Origin: Orychophragmus violaceus
Lineage: Eukaryota; Streptophyta; Magnoliopsida; Brassicales; Brassicaceae
DNA length: 64,000 nucleotides
NCBI GenBank assembly: GCA_030180135.1
Contig: CM058234.1
Location: 2,666,001-2,730,000 of the forward strand
Direction of reading: 5' to 3'
Part shown: positions 1 to 8,721 of the stretch, one piece after another
How the letters are laid out: every line of letters starts with the position of its first letter
Position numbering within the stretch: position 1 is the first letter of the stretch
Translations under genes and position numbers: made by a program
The notes under the pieces: model-generated
Seen by the model: only the letters and a program-made list of their open reading frames with translations
Database searches by the model: none
What the model was told of the DNA's origin: nothing

Positions 1-1
1 A

Positions 2-1036
2 AACTTTCGCTCCATTCCCAACTCGTAGTTCCACTTGTCCTTGCTTCAGCCTTCTACTGTTGCTGAGTGCCTGCATATTAGTACAAATATGAGCCCCACA
101 ACCAGTATCCATGACCCATGAGGTATTATCAGAAGTAGTTGTATTAACTTCTATAACAAAAATACCTGATGAAGAAGTCTCGAAAGTCTTCTTCTTTAAT
201 TCCTTTAGACCTTCCTGGAATTTCTTGCAATCTCTTCTCCAATGCCCTAGTTCTTTGCAGAACCTGCACATGTCAGTAGGCCCAGCCTTGGACTTGGGCT
301 TGGGCTTTGGCGTGTCTGAGTCCACGACTTGGACACCCTTGGCCTTTCCCTTATCCTTGGCAGAAGACTTCTTAAACCCCTTGCCCTTTTGTACCATAAG
401 TACATTGGGGTCCTTGGCGGTTTTCTTCAAGTTGGGCTCTGCAGTCTTGAGCATTCCGTGAAGCTCAGGCAGTGTCTTACTCAAGCCATGCATGTTAAAG
501 TTCAGAATGAACTGATCATAGCTTGCAGGTAAAGACTGCAGAATGATGTCGCAGGCAAGTTCCTGGCTGATTGGGCAGTCGAGTTTGTGAAGATGATCGA
601 GATAACCCATCATCTTCAACACATGAGGACTCACTGCCGCATTCGCAGCCAACTTACAGTCCAAGAGGTTCTTAACTGTCTGGAACCTCTCGGTCCTAGC
701 CTGCTCCTGAAAAAGCGATTTCAGGCTTGCCATGATCTCGATTGGAGACAACACACTTTCGAACTGCTTTTGCAGCTCTGGAGTCATTGTCACCAACATC
801 AGGCAATAAACATCATTTTCATCTGACGAATGCTTTTCCCAAGCATTGTGCAGAGTCCTGGCAGCATTGGCAAGAGGCCTCTCGGGGAGGGGATCTCGAA
901 GGACGTAATCCTTCTTCTCCTGCTTGAGGACCAGCCTCAAGTTCCTTGACCATGTCAGGAAGTTCGTTCCAGTCAGCTTCTCCTTCTCGAGAACAGACCG
1001 GATCGAGAACGTGTTTTGTGTGCTTGTAGTAGTCAT
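2..1036 (-). CDS. Copia-type retrotransposon Gag-protease (5' part of gag-pol, runs off the window)
   Basis: This frame encodes the capsid-like Gag and the start of the aspartic protease of a Copia-type retrotransposon. From the ATG at 1036 it is open for 345 codons with no stop and continues past the left edge. The N-terminal part resembles Copia Gag (LTGTNFLTWSRNL at about residue 22). A lysine-rich linker precedes a complete CCHC zinc knuckle, C257-x2-C260-x4-H265-x4-C270. The protease active-site motif DTG is at residues 310-312, followed by CGAHICTN as in plant Copia proteases. The start is supported by a good splice acceptor (TTTCAG) ending two bases before the ATG. Integrase and reverse transcriptase would lie to the left and are not visible. 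The undamaged frame suggests a fairly young insertion. Confidence 0.9.
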   Translation of the reverse strand, partial: MTTTSTQNTFSIRSVLEKEKLTGTNFLTWSRNLRLVLKQEKKDYVLRDPLPERPLANAARTLHNAWEKHSSDENDVYCLMLVTMTPELQKQFESVLSPIEIMASLKSLFQEQARTERFQTVKNLLDCKLAANAAVSPHVLKMMGYLDHLHKLDCPISQELACDIILQSLPASYDQFILNFNMHGLSKTLPELHGMLKTAEPNLKKTAKDPNVLMVQKGKGFKKSSAKDKGKAKGVQVVDSDTPKPKPKSKAGPTDMCRFCKELGHWRRDCKKFQEGLKELKKKTFETSSSGIFVIEVNTTTSDNTSWVMDTGCGAHICTNMQALSNSRRLKQGQVELRVGNGAKV

Positions 1037-1580
1037 ATCTGAAATATATAAATAAAAAGGTTATTAGTTATATGTTCAAAATGATTAATCTCGTATTAAA
1101 GTATAATATGATTAATCATGCATTATATTCAATAACCTAAGTTACCCTCAATAGAATATAATGATTCCAAGATCCACATATAACTAAGATCAAAGTGGGC
1201 CACTGGCCGTCACCCAATCTTAGCTTATATCGGTAAGCCCTATTTCGGCTAATTATATCCGTGATATAACTCTTGGTTGTGAATCTGGGCCCGAGGCCCA
1301 ATCCACCCTGATGTCTCAAGGCCCGGGACTCCCGATGGCCTAGTCAAGAAAACCGGACTATACAGTCATGTAATCATTAATGTCTGGGACTCCCAATGAC
1401 ATTTATGAATCACAAACCGTCTTACCCACGCAAAAGCAGACATCCTCACACTGTAAGGCCATGAATGCAATTGAATGGGCTTTGACAGCTGACATAGCCT
1501 GGACAAGACATCCAACGCTTGATATTGTTTGAGGTCCGTAGGTTTATTAAAATCATTCCCAAAATAGAAGATTACTATTT

Positions 1581-1752
1581 CGGGAAACTTTCTATTTATG
1601 GAAACCTACTATTTTTGGAAACTTTCTAAAATTGGAAACTTTCTAAAAACGGAAACTTTCTAACTTTAGAAACTTCTTTAAAAAATCCAAAACCCGCAAA
1701 TTCAGAAACTTCTAATTTTGGAAACTTTCTAATTTCGAAATTTCGGAACTTT
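1581..1752. repeat. Short degenerate tandem repeats (GGAAACTTTCTAAAA-type) in the Copia leader
   Basis: The stretch contains at least six imperfect copies of a 16-20 bp module built on GGAAACTTTCT and AGAAACTTCT, followed by A/T-rich filler. It lies in the untranslated leader and has no reading frame of note. Its function is unknown; it may be simple slippage-derived sequence. Confidence 0.6.
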
Positions 1753-2269
1753 ATAAATTTAAAATCGAATTTCATAATTTTATTTTATAAAATAAGTTTT
1801 AAATTTAAATCTGAAGAATGACTCAATTAATGGCCCAATTGTTTTAACTTCTTGGCCCGAGGCCCAAGAATTGGTCCATGTCCAAGACATGACCCAATTG
1901 TCCAATTAATTGACATAACCGGTCTGGTTCATTAAAACTGGTCTAACCAAGTTTCAATTACTACGATGACCACAATTGTCAACCGGTTATTTACTAAACC
2001 GGAATTTCTCAATTTATTTGGTCCAACCAAATCAAATTAGAAATCCTGGTTTAGGCACTAAATCCAATAATTCTTTCGACATTGGATTTCTTATTCCGGT
2101 TTAACCAGATTTAATAAACTTATTAATCTGTTTATTAAACCAGAACGAAGATTTTAATTAAGTTTTGAACCGAGCCACCTAACCGAAATCGAACCGGTCA
2201 CGAACCATCCATGGCCGTGACCTAATCCATACGATCACAGCCTGCCAGCCGCGTTCAATCCACGATCCA

Positions 2270-2480
2270 CGGACGGCCGAGCCTCACGTGATCGGGATGC
2301 AGCTGGACGGGACGAGCTCGGGACGTTCGGGTGGGACGGTCGGGACGGTACTCGGCCTCGATCACGCGGGACAGCCGGGAAGCGATCGGGACGACGCGAT
2401 CGACTCGATCCATCCGTCCGATCCCCGTCCGACCCGACCAACCGGCCATACCTCTCGGCCATACACACCAACCGGCCAAG
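2270..2480. repeat. GC-rich, CpG-dense low-complexity block in the Copia leader
   Basis: This block stands out from its AT-rich surroundings. It is made of repeated GGGACG, CGATCGGG and CGGTCGG words, then CCGGCCA words (ACCAACCGGCCA occurs twice). Reading frames are open on both strands here, including a 109-codon minus-strand frame at 2235-2564. That is expected from GC-rich repetitive sequence, and none of these frames has a recognisable domain. Confidence 0.55.
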
Positions 2481-2670
2481 CCGGTTGATCCAATACCCGG
2501 CCAATCGCAAATCTGAGTCATATAGCTCATGTTTTGCGATTTTTCTTGTGTGTTTAGAGTTCAATTCTGATTCTTAATCGTTTTATCTTATCAGTAATTG
2601 ATTCAAAAACAATTCTAATCAGATTTAACAACCTAAACAATGAATCTAAAACAAGAAACCTAAGAACCAA

Positions 2671-2684
2671 TGGCTCTGATACCA
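2671..2684 (-). promoter_or_regulatory. Primer-binding site for initiator Met-tRNA
   Basis: On the element strand the sequence one base inside the LTR end reads TGGTATCAGAGCCA. This is the classic plant Copia primer-binding site complementary to the 3' end of initiator methionine tRNA. It fixes the element's orientation (minus) and the inner edge of the LTR at 2686. Confidence 0.9.
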
Positions 2685-2685
2685 C

Positions 2686-3313
2686 TGTTGGGAGTTTCGG
2701 TTGATCCTGATTCAATTCTCATATTGATATCAACCTAAACATGCATTAGATCTAGGTGTTCTTATTTAGAAACATATGATCTCACCTTTTACCTGTTTGT
2801 TTGCAGCGGAATTGATGAACAGGTCAATGATCAGGGAGATACACCGAGAGATGGATCCTCCAGAGGCTCACACACGCAATCACAGGAAACTGGTTGCTAG
2901 ACCACAAGGAGCAGAGGCGCAGAGAGAGAGGAGAATCGCGGCTGGGTTAGGGTTAAGTGAGAAGAGAATTGGCTTTTAGTCATTTAAAAGCCTTCTCTTT
3001 CCCTTTTGGGCTTTTGGGCCCAATCTGATTAAATTCCATTTAATCAGACCCATTAGTCTTTCTCTCTTAGTACGACAAATGCCTAGCACTTTTGTCGTAC
3101 TTCTGCTAAGCCGTTCCAACATTATTTCCTGCTAGCTTAAGCGTGTGACCCATATGGGATCATACAATAAAGGCAATAAGTCCAAGACTTATAGATCATG
3201 AGCGGACTCTAGCAAGCCATCATGACCCCCAGCATTGTATGACTTATGTCTGATCACTGACATACTCTTACGTTATAGAGACAGTACAGAGATTGCTGGA
3301 CACAATTCCAACA
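2686..3313 (-). mobile_element. Complete 5' LTR (628 bp) of the minus-strand Copia element
   Basis: The LTR begins TGTTGG and ends CCAACA on either strand, so its termini are TG...CA with a six-base inverted repeat. The primer-binding site lies one base inside. Toward the internal side it carries CAATTCCGCTGC, seven bases, then the splice donor CAG|GTAAAA. An 11-bp perfect inverted repeat with an 11-base loop is at 3069-3101. Its outer end at 3313 abuts GTCAG, which is inferred to be one half of a 5-bp target-site duplication; the other half would be left of the window. The site lies inside an older solo LTR. Confidence 0.9.
3069..3101. other. Perfect inverted repeat (hairpin potential) in the Copia LTR
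   Basis: AGTACGACAAA and TTTGTCGTACT flank an 11-base spacer. If this lies in the transcribed part of the LTR it would form a stable RNA hairpin; as DNA it could be a paired protein-binding site. Only the symmetry is seen. Confidence 0.6.
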
Positions 3314-3407
3314 GTCAGTTCTTAGATTCAATAAAATAGACCCTAGATCCTAGGCTTCAGGAACAAGATGGAATTCTGAAACTGTTAGAATTGGCCGAGT
3401 TTCTTCA
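3314..3407 (+). mobile_element. 3' remnant of the older solo LTR, cut by the Copia insertion
   Basis: These 94 bases equal the last 94 bases of the complete solo LTRs in later units (for example 22193-22286). They end in CA and are followed by the direct repeat AGGGG (3408-3412). The rest of this LTR is missing to the left because the Copia element of 1-3313 begins here. Confidence 0.9.
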
Positions 3408-5482
3408 AGGGGTTGATCTTTTTATTTATTTATTCAACTCTAAATATTCTTCCCCATTTGTGAAAGTCAGTTGAAGAGCAAGATATGATGGCTGTATTTC
3501 ACTTATCCTTTCAAGCATACCAATTATCTTATCCTCCAAAACAATATATCGATCGTCCATTTCCAAATCAAAATCATTTGGGATTAGGGCCGCAACTTCA
3601 GAAGTTTTAGGCGTATGATATATCCTTCCATCTTTCTTGCTGATCGAAATCTATTAACATATTGATTGAGTTCATCTAACATCGTGATGAAAGAGTCAAT
3701 TATATGTTTCTTCAAAATCTGTTTCTTAGCACTTTTATCAGACTTCTTGTTTTTACTGCAATAAGAAGCAAAAATAGATTAATTAGTTAGTTAAATCAAT
3801 GTAGACTAAGCAACATTATAACATGGATCTTGGACAATCAAAATAAAATACGTAACCTCATAACATAATCTTTGTTGTCTATATCATTTTGAGTGTCAAC
3901 AATATAGCTAGAGCTATGGGAATTAGAGGTTTTCACCAGGTTGCGGTTTTAAACTACTCACTAAATTGTAGTTTTCACCTTAAAGCTGAAACTTTTGTGG
4001 TCCTTTTTGACGACGCGATCGACCTTACCCCCAAGTGATGTAAAAGAGAAAACCATATTGAGTGGCATGGTATTCTCATACTAATATTTACATATTTCAC
4101 TATCCTCATTAAGCAGTTTTCTCAAAAATTCTGGAGACTGTTTAAGTAGGGGCAACTCAACTTGACCATCACCACAACATAGTGTAAATTTAGCGTTCCT
4201 TTTTACTGTTTTGTTTACACGCTTACCAAACCACATTATAGCTCCACAATATTCACATGTTCTCGTAGGATCACCTTCGCCGACGTATTTTGTAAATACA
4301 GACGGTATCAGAGGTTTATAATGATAGTTTCATATATGTTACTACTACATAGTAAATGATTCTATTTAAATAAAAATATTATACCGATAATTTTATTTTG
4401 AGCATCGTGTTTTTCCGGTTTTGTATTATGAAAAGTGTATTTAAAAATCTTGGCCATTGAACAAATTTGGTCTCGTTGTGTCTTTATTTCTTCTTCTACA
4501 TTAATCTCTTCATCAGGAATGAATAATTCCGAACATGTATCATTGTCTTCACTACCGCAGTCATAAACTTGTTCAGTATAATCTTTAGTATAACCTCTGC
4601 TTATTAAGAGAACACTAATAATGAGGTAGTAAACATATGTAGTTTATACAATATATGTCATAATCGTACTATATGAATAATATTCCTCATCTGCATAATC
4701 ATCTTCATCTTCGACATGATTAAAGTCATCAATGTGCTCATGATCTGGATTTGAATTTTGCATGCAATTCTCTATCAAAAACGAAATGGCCTGTCTTTTG
4801 ATCTGTTGACTTTGGTAAATATCTTTGTATGATAAATACATTAGTGATATGAACATCCAATATCTCATTGCATATTGTACTTCCAGATGTTCCTACTTTT
4901 TTAAATTTATTGTGGGCTATTACAAAATGATAAGTACAATAGTTATTGAATGATATCCATTTCGTAACATATTAAATGGGAAACAGATAAAATGTTCAAA
5001 ATATAAAAACATGATGATGTTTGTCGTCATAAGTTTACATCCTTTTCTGAATTTGTCGCCTTCGTTTAGGTAGTACTATCGTTTGAGTTTCTACATAAAT
5101 CTCATTAGCATAATTATATGTATAACAAAATAACGTCAAATTCAAACTATGTAAATCACATATTAGTAAAAGTAGGTAGATTTACTAATATATGTTCCAT
5201 CTTCTTGCAAACCTTATCAATATAAGTTATTTACCCATGTTTGAACACTTGGATTGTGTAGATGTATCGAAACTCCTTTGGCGGTATGATTGCACCTTTG
5301 CTCAGCCACCATCAAGTATGTTTGTAATATCTCCTAAAATTCTACCGAAAACACATGAAGTTGGAATGGAATTAGGTATTTTTCTGTGAAATAAATTCAT
5401 CATATACATTCTGAAAAGCACTCTCCTTCGTAGTCCTCTTCCGTTTTTGTGATTCCCCAATTTTGTATTTTTTTGCTTCCAT
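3408..5482 (-). pseudogene. Helitron Rep-helicase relic, N-terminal part (unit 1)
   Basis: Decayed 5' part of the replication initiator-helicase of a plant Helitron, a rolling-circle DNA transposon. A Met frame at 5482 gives a basic start (MEAKKYKIGESQKRKR) that soon meets a stop. The Helitron zinc-finger segment is clear at about 4110-4260: CEYCGAIMWFGKR followed by LCCGDGQVELPLLK. Next come relics resembling MLDELNQYVNRFRSARK (about 3640-3700) and EVAALIPNDFDLEMDDRYIV (about 3550-3610), then ISEIQPSYLALQ just before the solo LTR. Stops, frameshifts and probable introns interrupt it. The stretch at 4644-4868 encodes a very acidic segment I cannot place. The C-terminal half would lie left of the Copia element, outside the window. 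Confidence 0.8.
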
Positions 5483-6530
5483 TTCGACAATGTTCTTCAT
5501 CAATAATGCATTTTTCAAATCTGATATGTTATAGATTTTGCAGAATGAAGTCTCTAGGGTGAACCAATTAATCTTAGTAAAATATTAGAAAAAATCCATA
5601 AGTAAAATATACGTTTTAAGTATATTTAGGATAGTTTGTTTTAGTTATTTGATTTATCAAATGTCTATTAAACTACCCTTAATACTACCATATGCCTATT
5701 GTTATATACATCCATTGGTAATCGAACTTATCAGAATCCTTTCAGGTAATTGTGTTGTCTGGTTAGTATGACATGTGTTGAAAATTTTGATGGTTCTCAA
5801 TTTTAGTTTAATTAAATTTGTAAGTTAAAAACTTATAAACACTTTATGATATTCACAATTTAATGATTAAATTTTCTAACTTTTACAGGTCTCTTTCTGA
5901 TCTTATATATATATAGAAGAAGGACATTTGAATCAATGGAGAATGATGACCACTTCATCTCACAGACCAAATAGTGAGTTTTCTATTGAACCAAATATAT
6001 TTTGTAGTGAATTAGGAATGCAATCTTATAACTGATAGATAGGTTAGGTTACTCGGATTTGATATTAGGTATGCATGTTTAGGTAAGTAAAAACTATTAT
6101 TATAATTAAAATAATAAACAATAACTCAAAGTTAACATAACTAAAGTTAACTAAAAGTTTTTGAAAAACCAATAAAACCAAAACAAATTAAAAATGACGT
6201 CAAAAATAAAACAAAAACAAAAACAAAAACTATGTCCATGTTTGAAAAAGCTGATTCATCTTTTCTTTGTTTTCAACTCGTCCTCAGTCATCTTTTAGAA
6301 TTTTATTCTTTTGGTGCATTGCTTCTTTGGTGTCGAAGTAAGGTCATAAGCATGCCCATTTTCTTCACCTGAATGTTTTGAGGAAGGTGTGGTTCATCAG
6401 TGTTTTCTTGAATGTCCATAAAAAGTAGAGATTCCTTGTGTAGGTTTTAAAATTAAATGGATCAAAATAGGATACCAAAATATTGTTACCTAAAATGTAG
6501 ATGTTGATTAATGAAGGTATACTATTTAGA
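5483..6530. other. Noncoding stretch beyond the Helitron 5' side (unit 1)
   Basis: No credible gene. The minus-strand sequence TCTATATATATATAAGA (5901-5917) resembles the start of plant Helitrons (TC followed by a TA-rich run) and is a weak candidate for the element's 5' end. The base before it is T, not the A expected at a Helitron target. An AAAACAAAAAC simple repeat is near 6200-6230. Confidence 0.4.
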
Positions 6531-7018
6531 ATTATCTATAGAAATAGTATAACTTATCAATTGTTATGTTTCTAAATTTTTAATGGAATATTAATGTTTG
6601 TTTCCTAGTTAAGTGATTTTCGGAATTTAAAATTAAGCAATCTCGATTTCAAATGTATATTTACTATATTTATATTTAATATTATCTATAGAGTATAACT
6701 TCGCAGTTATTAGGTTTCTAATTTTTTCTAAAACTAATAATGTTTGTTACATAGTTAAAAGATTTTCGAAATCAATGGTTGTGACTGTATGTAGATTTTC
6801 TTATTTCCAAATGAAGCAATATCGATTTCAGTTAGCAAGGCATATTTAATATTCAGGTTTTTAGGATTATTTATAAAGTATAATTAGCAGTTATCATGTT
6901 TCAAAGTTTTTTAAAAACTATTAATGTTTGTTACCTAGTTAAGATTTTCGGAATTAAAGGTTTTAACTATATGTAGATTTCAGAATTCAAATGAAGCAAC
7001 CTCTATTTAATATAGCAA
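6531..7018. repeat. Degenerate tandem repeats of about 150-185 bp (unit 1)
   Basis: Three imperfect copies starting near 6531, 6681 and 6866. Each contains ATTATctATAgAgTATAAcTT, TTATgTTTCtAA, TAATGTTTGTTaCcTAGTTAA and GAAGCAA-type words. There is no coding potential. They merge into the next tandem family at 7019. Also at 25410-25897, 44283-44770 and 63171-63658. Confidence 0.65.
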
Positions 7019-8070
7019 GACATATTTAATATTTATTAGTTGTTTGGAAATCAGTTTTGTATCATTATATATACATAATATAAGTATATGTATAACCATT
7101 AAAAATGTATACCCATAAGATATATAAACTATTATTTAAATATTTAGTACGTATATTAGTTTCATTGCTACATAATTGAAAAAAAAAAAAACATATGTGA
7201 AGTATACATGCAGATGACCGAAGAGGGCATAATATATCATATAGCAAGGCATATATAATATTTATTGGTTGTTTGGAAATCGGTTTTTGTATCATTATAT
7301 ATATACATAATATAAGTTTATGTATAACTATTAAAAAATGTAGACCCATAAAATATAAAAACTATTATTTAAGTATTTAGTATGTATATTAGTTTGAATT
7401 TATTATATAGTAAGTATAATATATTTCCATATTTGTTTAGGTTAAATTTTAATTGCTACATAATTAAAAAAGCATAAAATATGTGAAGTATGCATGCAGA
7501 TGACGGAAGAGGAATATTTAATATTTGTTAGTTGTTTGAAAATTGGTTTTTGTATCATTATATATATACATAATATAAGTATATATAACCATTAAAAATG
7601 TAGGCCCATAAGATATATAAAAACTATTATTTAAATATTTAGTATGTATATTAGTTTTAATTTATTATACAGTAAGTATAATATATTTTCATTTTTGTGT
7701 AGGCAAAATTTTCATTGCTACATAATTTAAAAAGCAAAAAAATGTGAAGTATGCATGCAGATGACCGAAAAGGGCATAATATATCATATAGCAAGGCATA
7801 TTTAATATTTATTAGTTGTTTGGAAATCTGTTATTATATCATTATGTATACATGATATAAGCATATTTTTAACTATTTAAAAATGTAGATCCATAAGATA
7901 TATAAAAACTATTGTTTAAATATTTAGTATGTATATTAGTTTGAATTTATTATACAGTAAATATAATATATTTCACATCTGTGTAGGTTATATTTTCTAC
8001 ATAATTGAAAAAACAAAAAATATTTGAAGTATGCATGGAGATGACCTAAGATGGCATAATATATTATATA
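7019..8070. repeat. Tandem array of four repeats of about 230-280 bp beyond the MPK10 3' end (unit 1)
   Basis: Copies begin near 7019, 7246, 7512 and 7795 with the phrase CATATTTAATATTTATTAGTTG. They share GTATCATTATATATACATAA, CCATAAGATATATAAA and AGTATGCATGCAGATGACCGA. They are AT-rich, noncoding and imperfect. The block lies about 450 bp beyond the MPK10 polyadenylation signal, between it and the Helitron side. Confidence 0.85.
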
Positions 8071-8513
8071 CCCGTATAATATGAAATGTTATGGTCTAAT
8101 ATGAAATGTATACATGAACAAATGTTACTTTTTCAGACTCTATTTTTGTAATAGCATTGATATTAGACAATATGATTACACGAAAACCTTCTTTTATTAT
8201 TATTTTTTTCTTTTATCTTCGTAGTATATATGATAGATTTAGTTCAGTTATATATATTTTCTAACTCTAATCCCTTTTAGTCGAAAATTTTTAGTCGAAC
8301 TTTCGACTAAAATAAAATCACTTTATAACCCAGATCGAACTAAACCAAACTAAATTAAATTGAACTAAACTAAATTCAAACCGAACACAATATATATAAA
8401 CCAAAACTTGTTATGTTGAGTTTGACTGTAGTTTTATAGGATCAAATTAACCAAACCAAGCCTAGACCAAACTCATAACAAATCCGAAATAATTTGACAA
8501 TATCAAAAATTAG
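8071..8513. other. AT-rich intergenic DNA beyond MPK10 (unit 1)
   Basis: No gene. It contains a near-perfect inverted repeat at 8275-8313 (TTTTAGTCGAA / TTTCGACTAAAA) and a short CCAAACTAAA-type simple repeat at about 8335-8395. Equivalent stretches are 26950-27394 and 45823-46268. A trinucleotide ATT run near 8195 varies in length between units. Confidence 0.5.
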
Positions 8514-8519
8514 TTTATT
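8514..8519 (-). terminator. Candidate polyadenylation signal AATAAA of MPK10 copy 1
   Basis: AATAAA on the gene strand, about 203 bases past the stop codon, a plausible 3' UTR length for a plant mRNA. The same signal is at 27395-27400 and 46269-46274 for the other copies. Confidence 0.45.
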
Positions 8520-8721
8520 GCGGAAATTTAGCAGAAAATCTCAATACATCAGAAATGTTTTGAGAAAATTTTCAGTCTCTAGAGATCTAAGCCTCAACAG
8601 AAAACTGAAGGAAATCTGAGAAACATTATCCAGAAAACTGATGGAAATGAAAAAAGACATTTTAAACTGAAGAAAAAAGGACAAACGGATAAAGTTTTTT
8701 TGTTGTTGTTGAGAAGACAAG

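Larger units (their letters stand above)
1039..2792 (-). other. Predicted leader intron of the Copia element (untranslated leader, primer-binding site and end of the LTR)
   Basis: About 1.65 kb separates the LTR from the gag start and has no credible gene. On the element strand a consensus donor (AACAG|GTAAAAGG) is at 2793/2792 inside the LTR. A T-rich acceptor (TATATTTCAG|AT) ends at 1039, directly before the gag ATG. Splicing these would remove the primer-binding site and the whole leader from a translated mRNA, while unspliced RNA would keep them for reverse transcription. This is inferred from splice-site quality and position only. The leader also holds a GGAAACTTTCT repeat block and a GC-rich block, listed separately. 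Confidence 0.5.

Noticed and set aside
2235..2564. 109-codon minus-strand frame and overlapping plus-strand frames in the Copia leader
   Set aside because: They sit in GC-rich repetitive sequence where stops are rare on both strands, have no domain, and lie in the predicted leader intron.
3314..3314. Treating 3314 as the true biological start of the repeat
   Set aside because: The solo LTR and the Helitron gene read through the equivalent point in later units; the apparent start is only the Copia insertion site.
4644..4868. 74-codon minus-strand frame with a very acidic segment
   Set aside because: Lies within the Helitron N-terminal relic and is repeated with it. No independent support for a separate gene.
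5192..5389. 65-codon plus-strand frame
   Set aside because: Antisense to the Helitron N-terminal region; composition is random and no homology is recognised.
6183..6232. AAAACAAAAAC repeats as a regulatory element
   Set aside because: Simple low-complexity sequence without other support.
7065..7349. 94-codon minus-strand frame
   Set aside because: Falls entirely in the AT-rich tandem repeats, and is shortened by a single indel in the other units.
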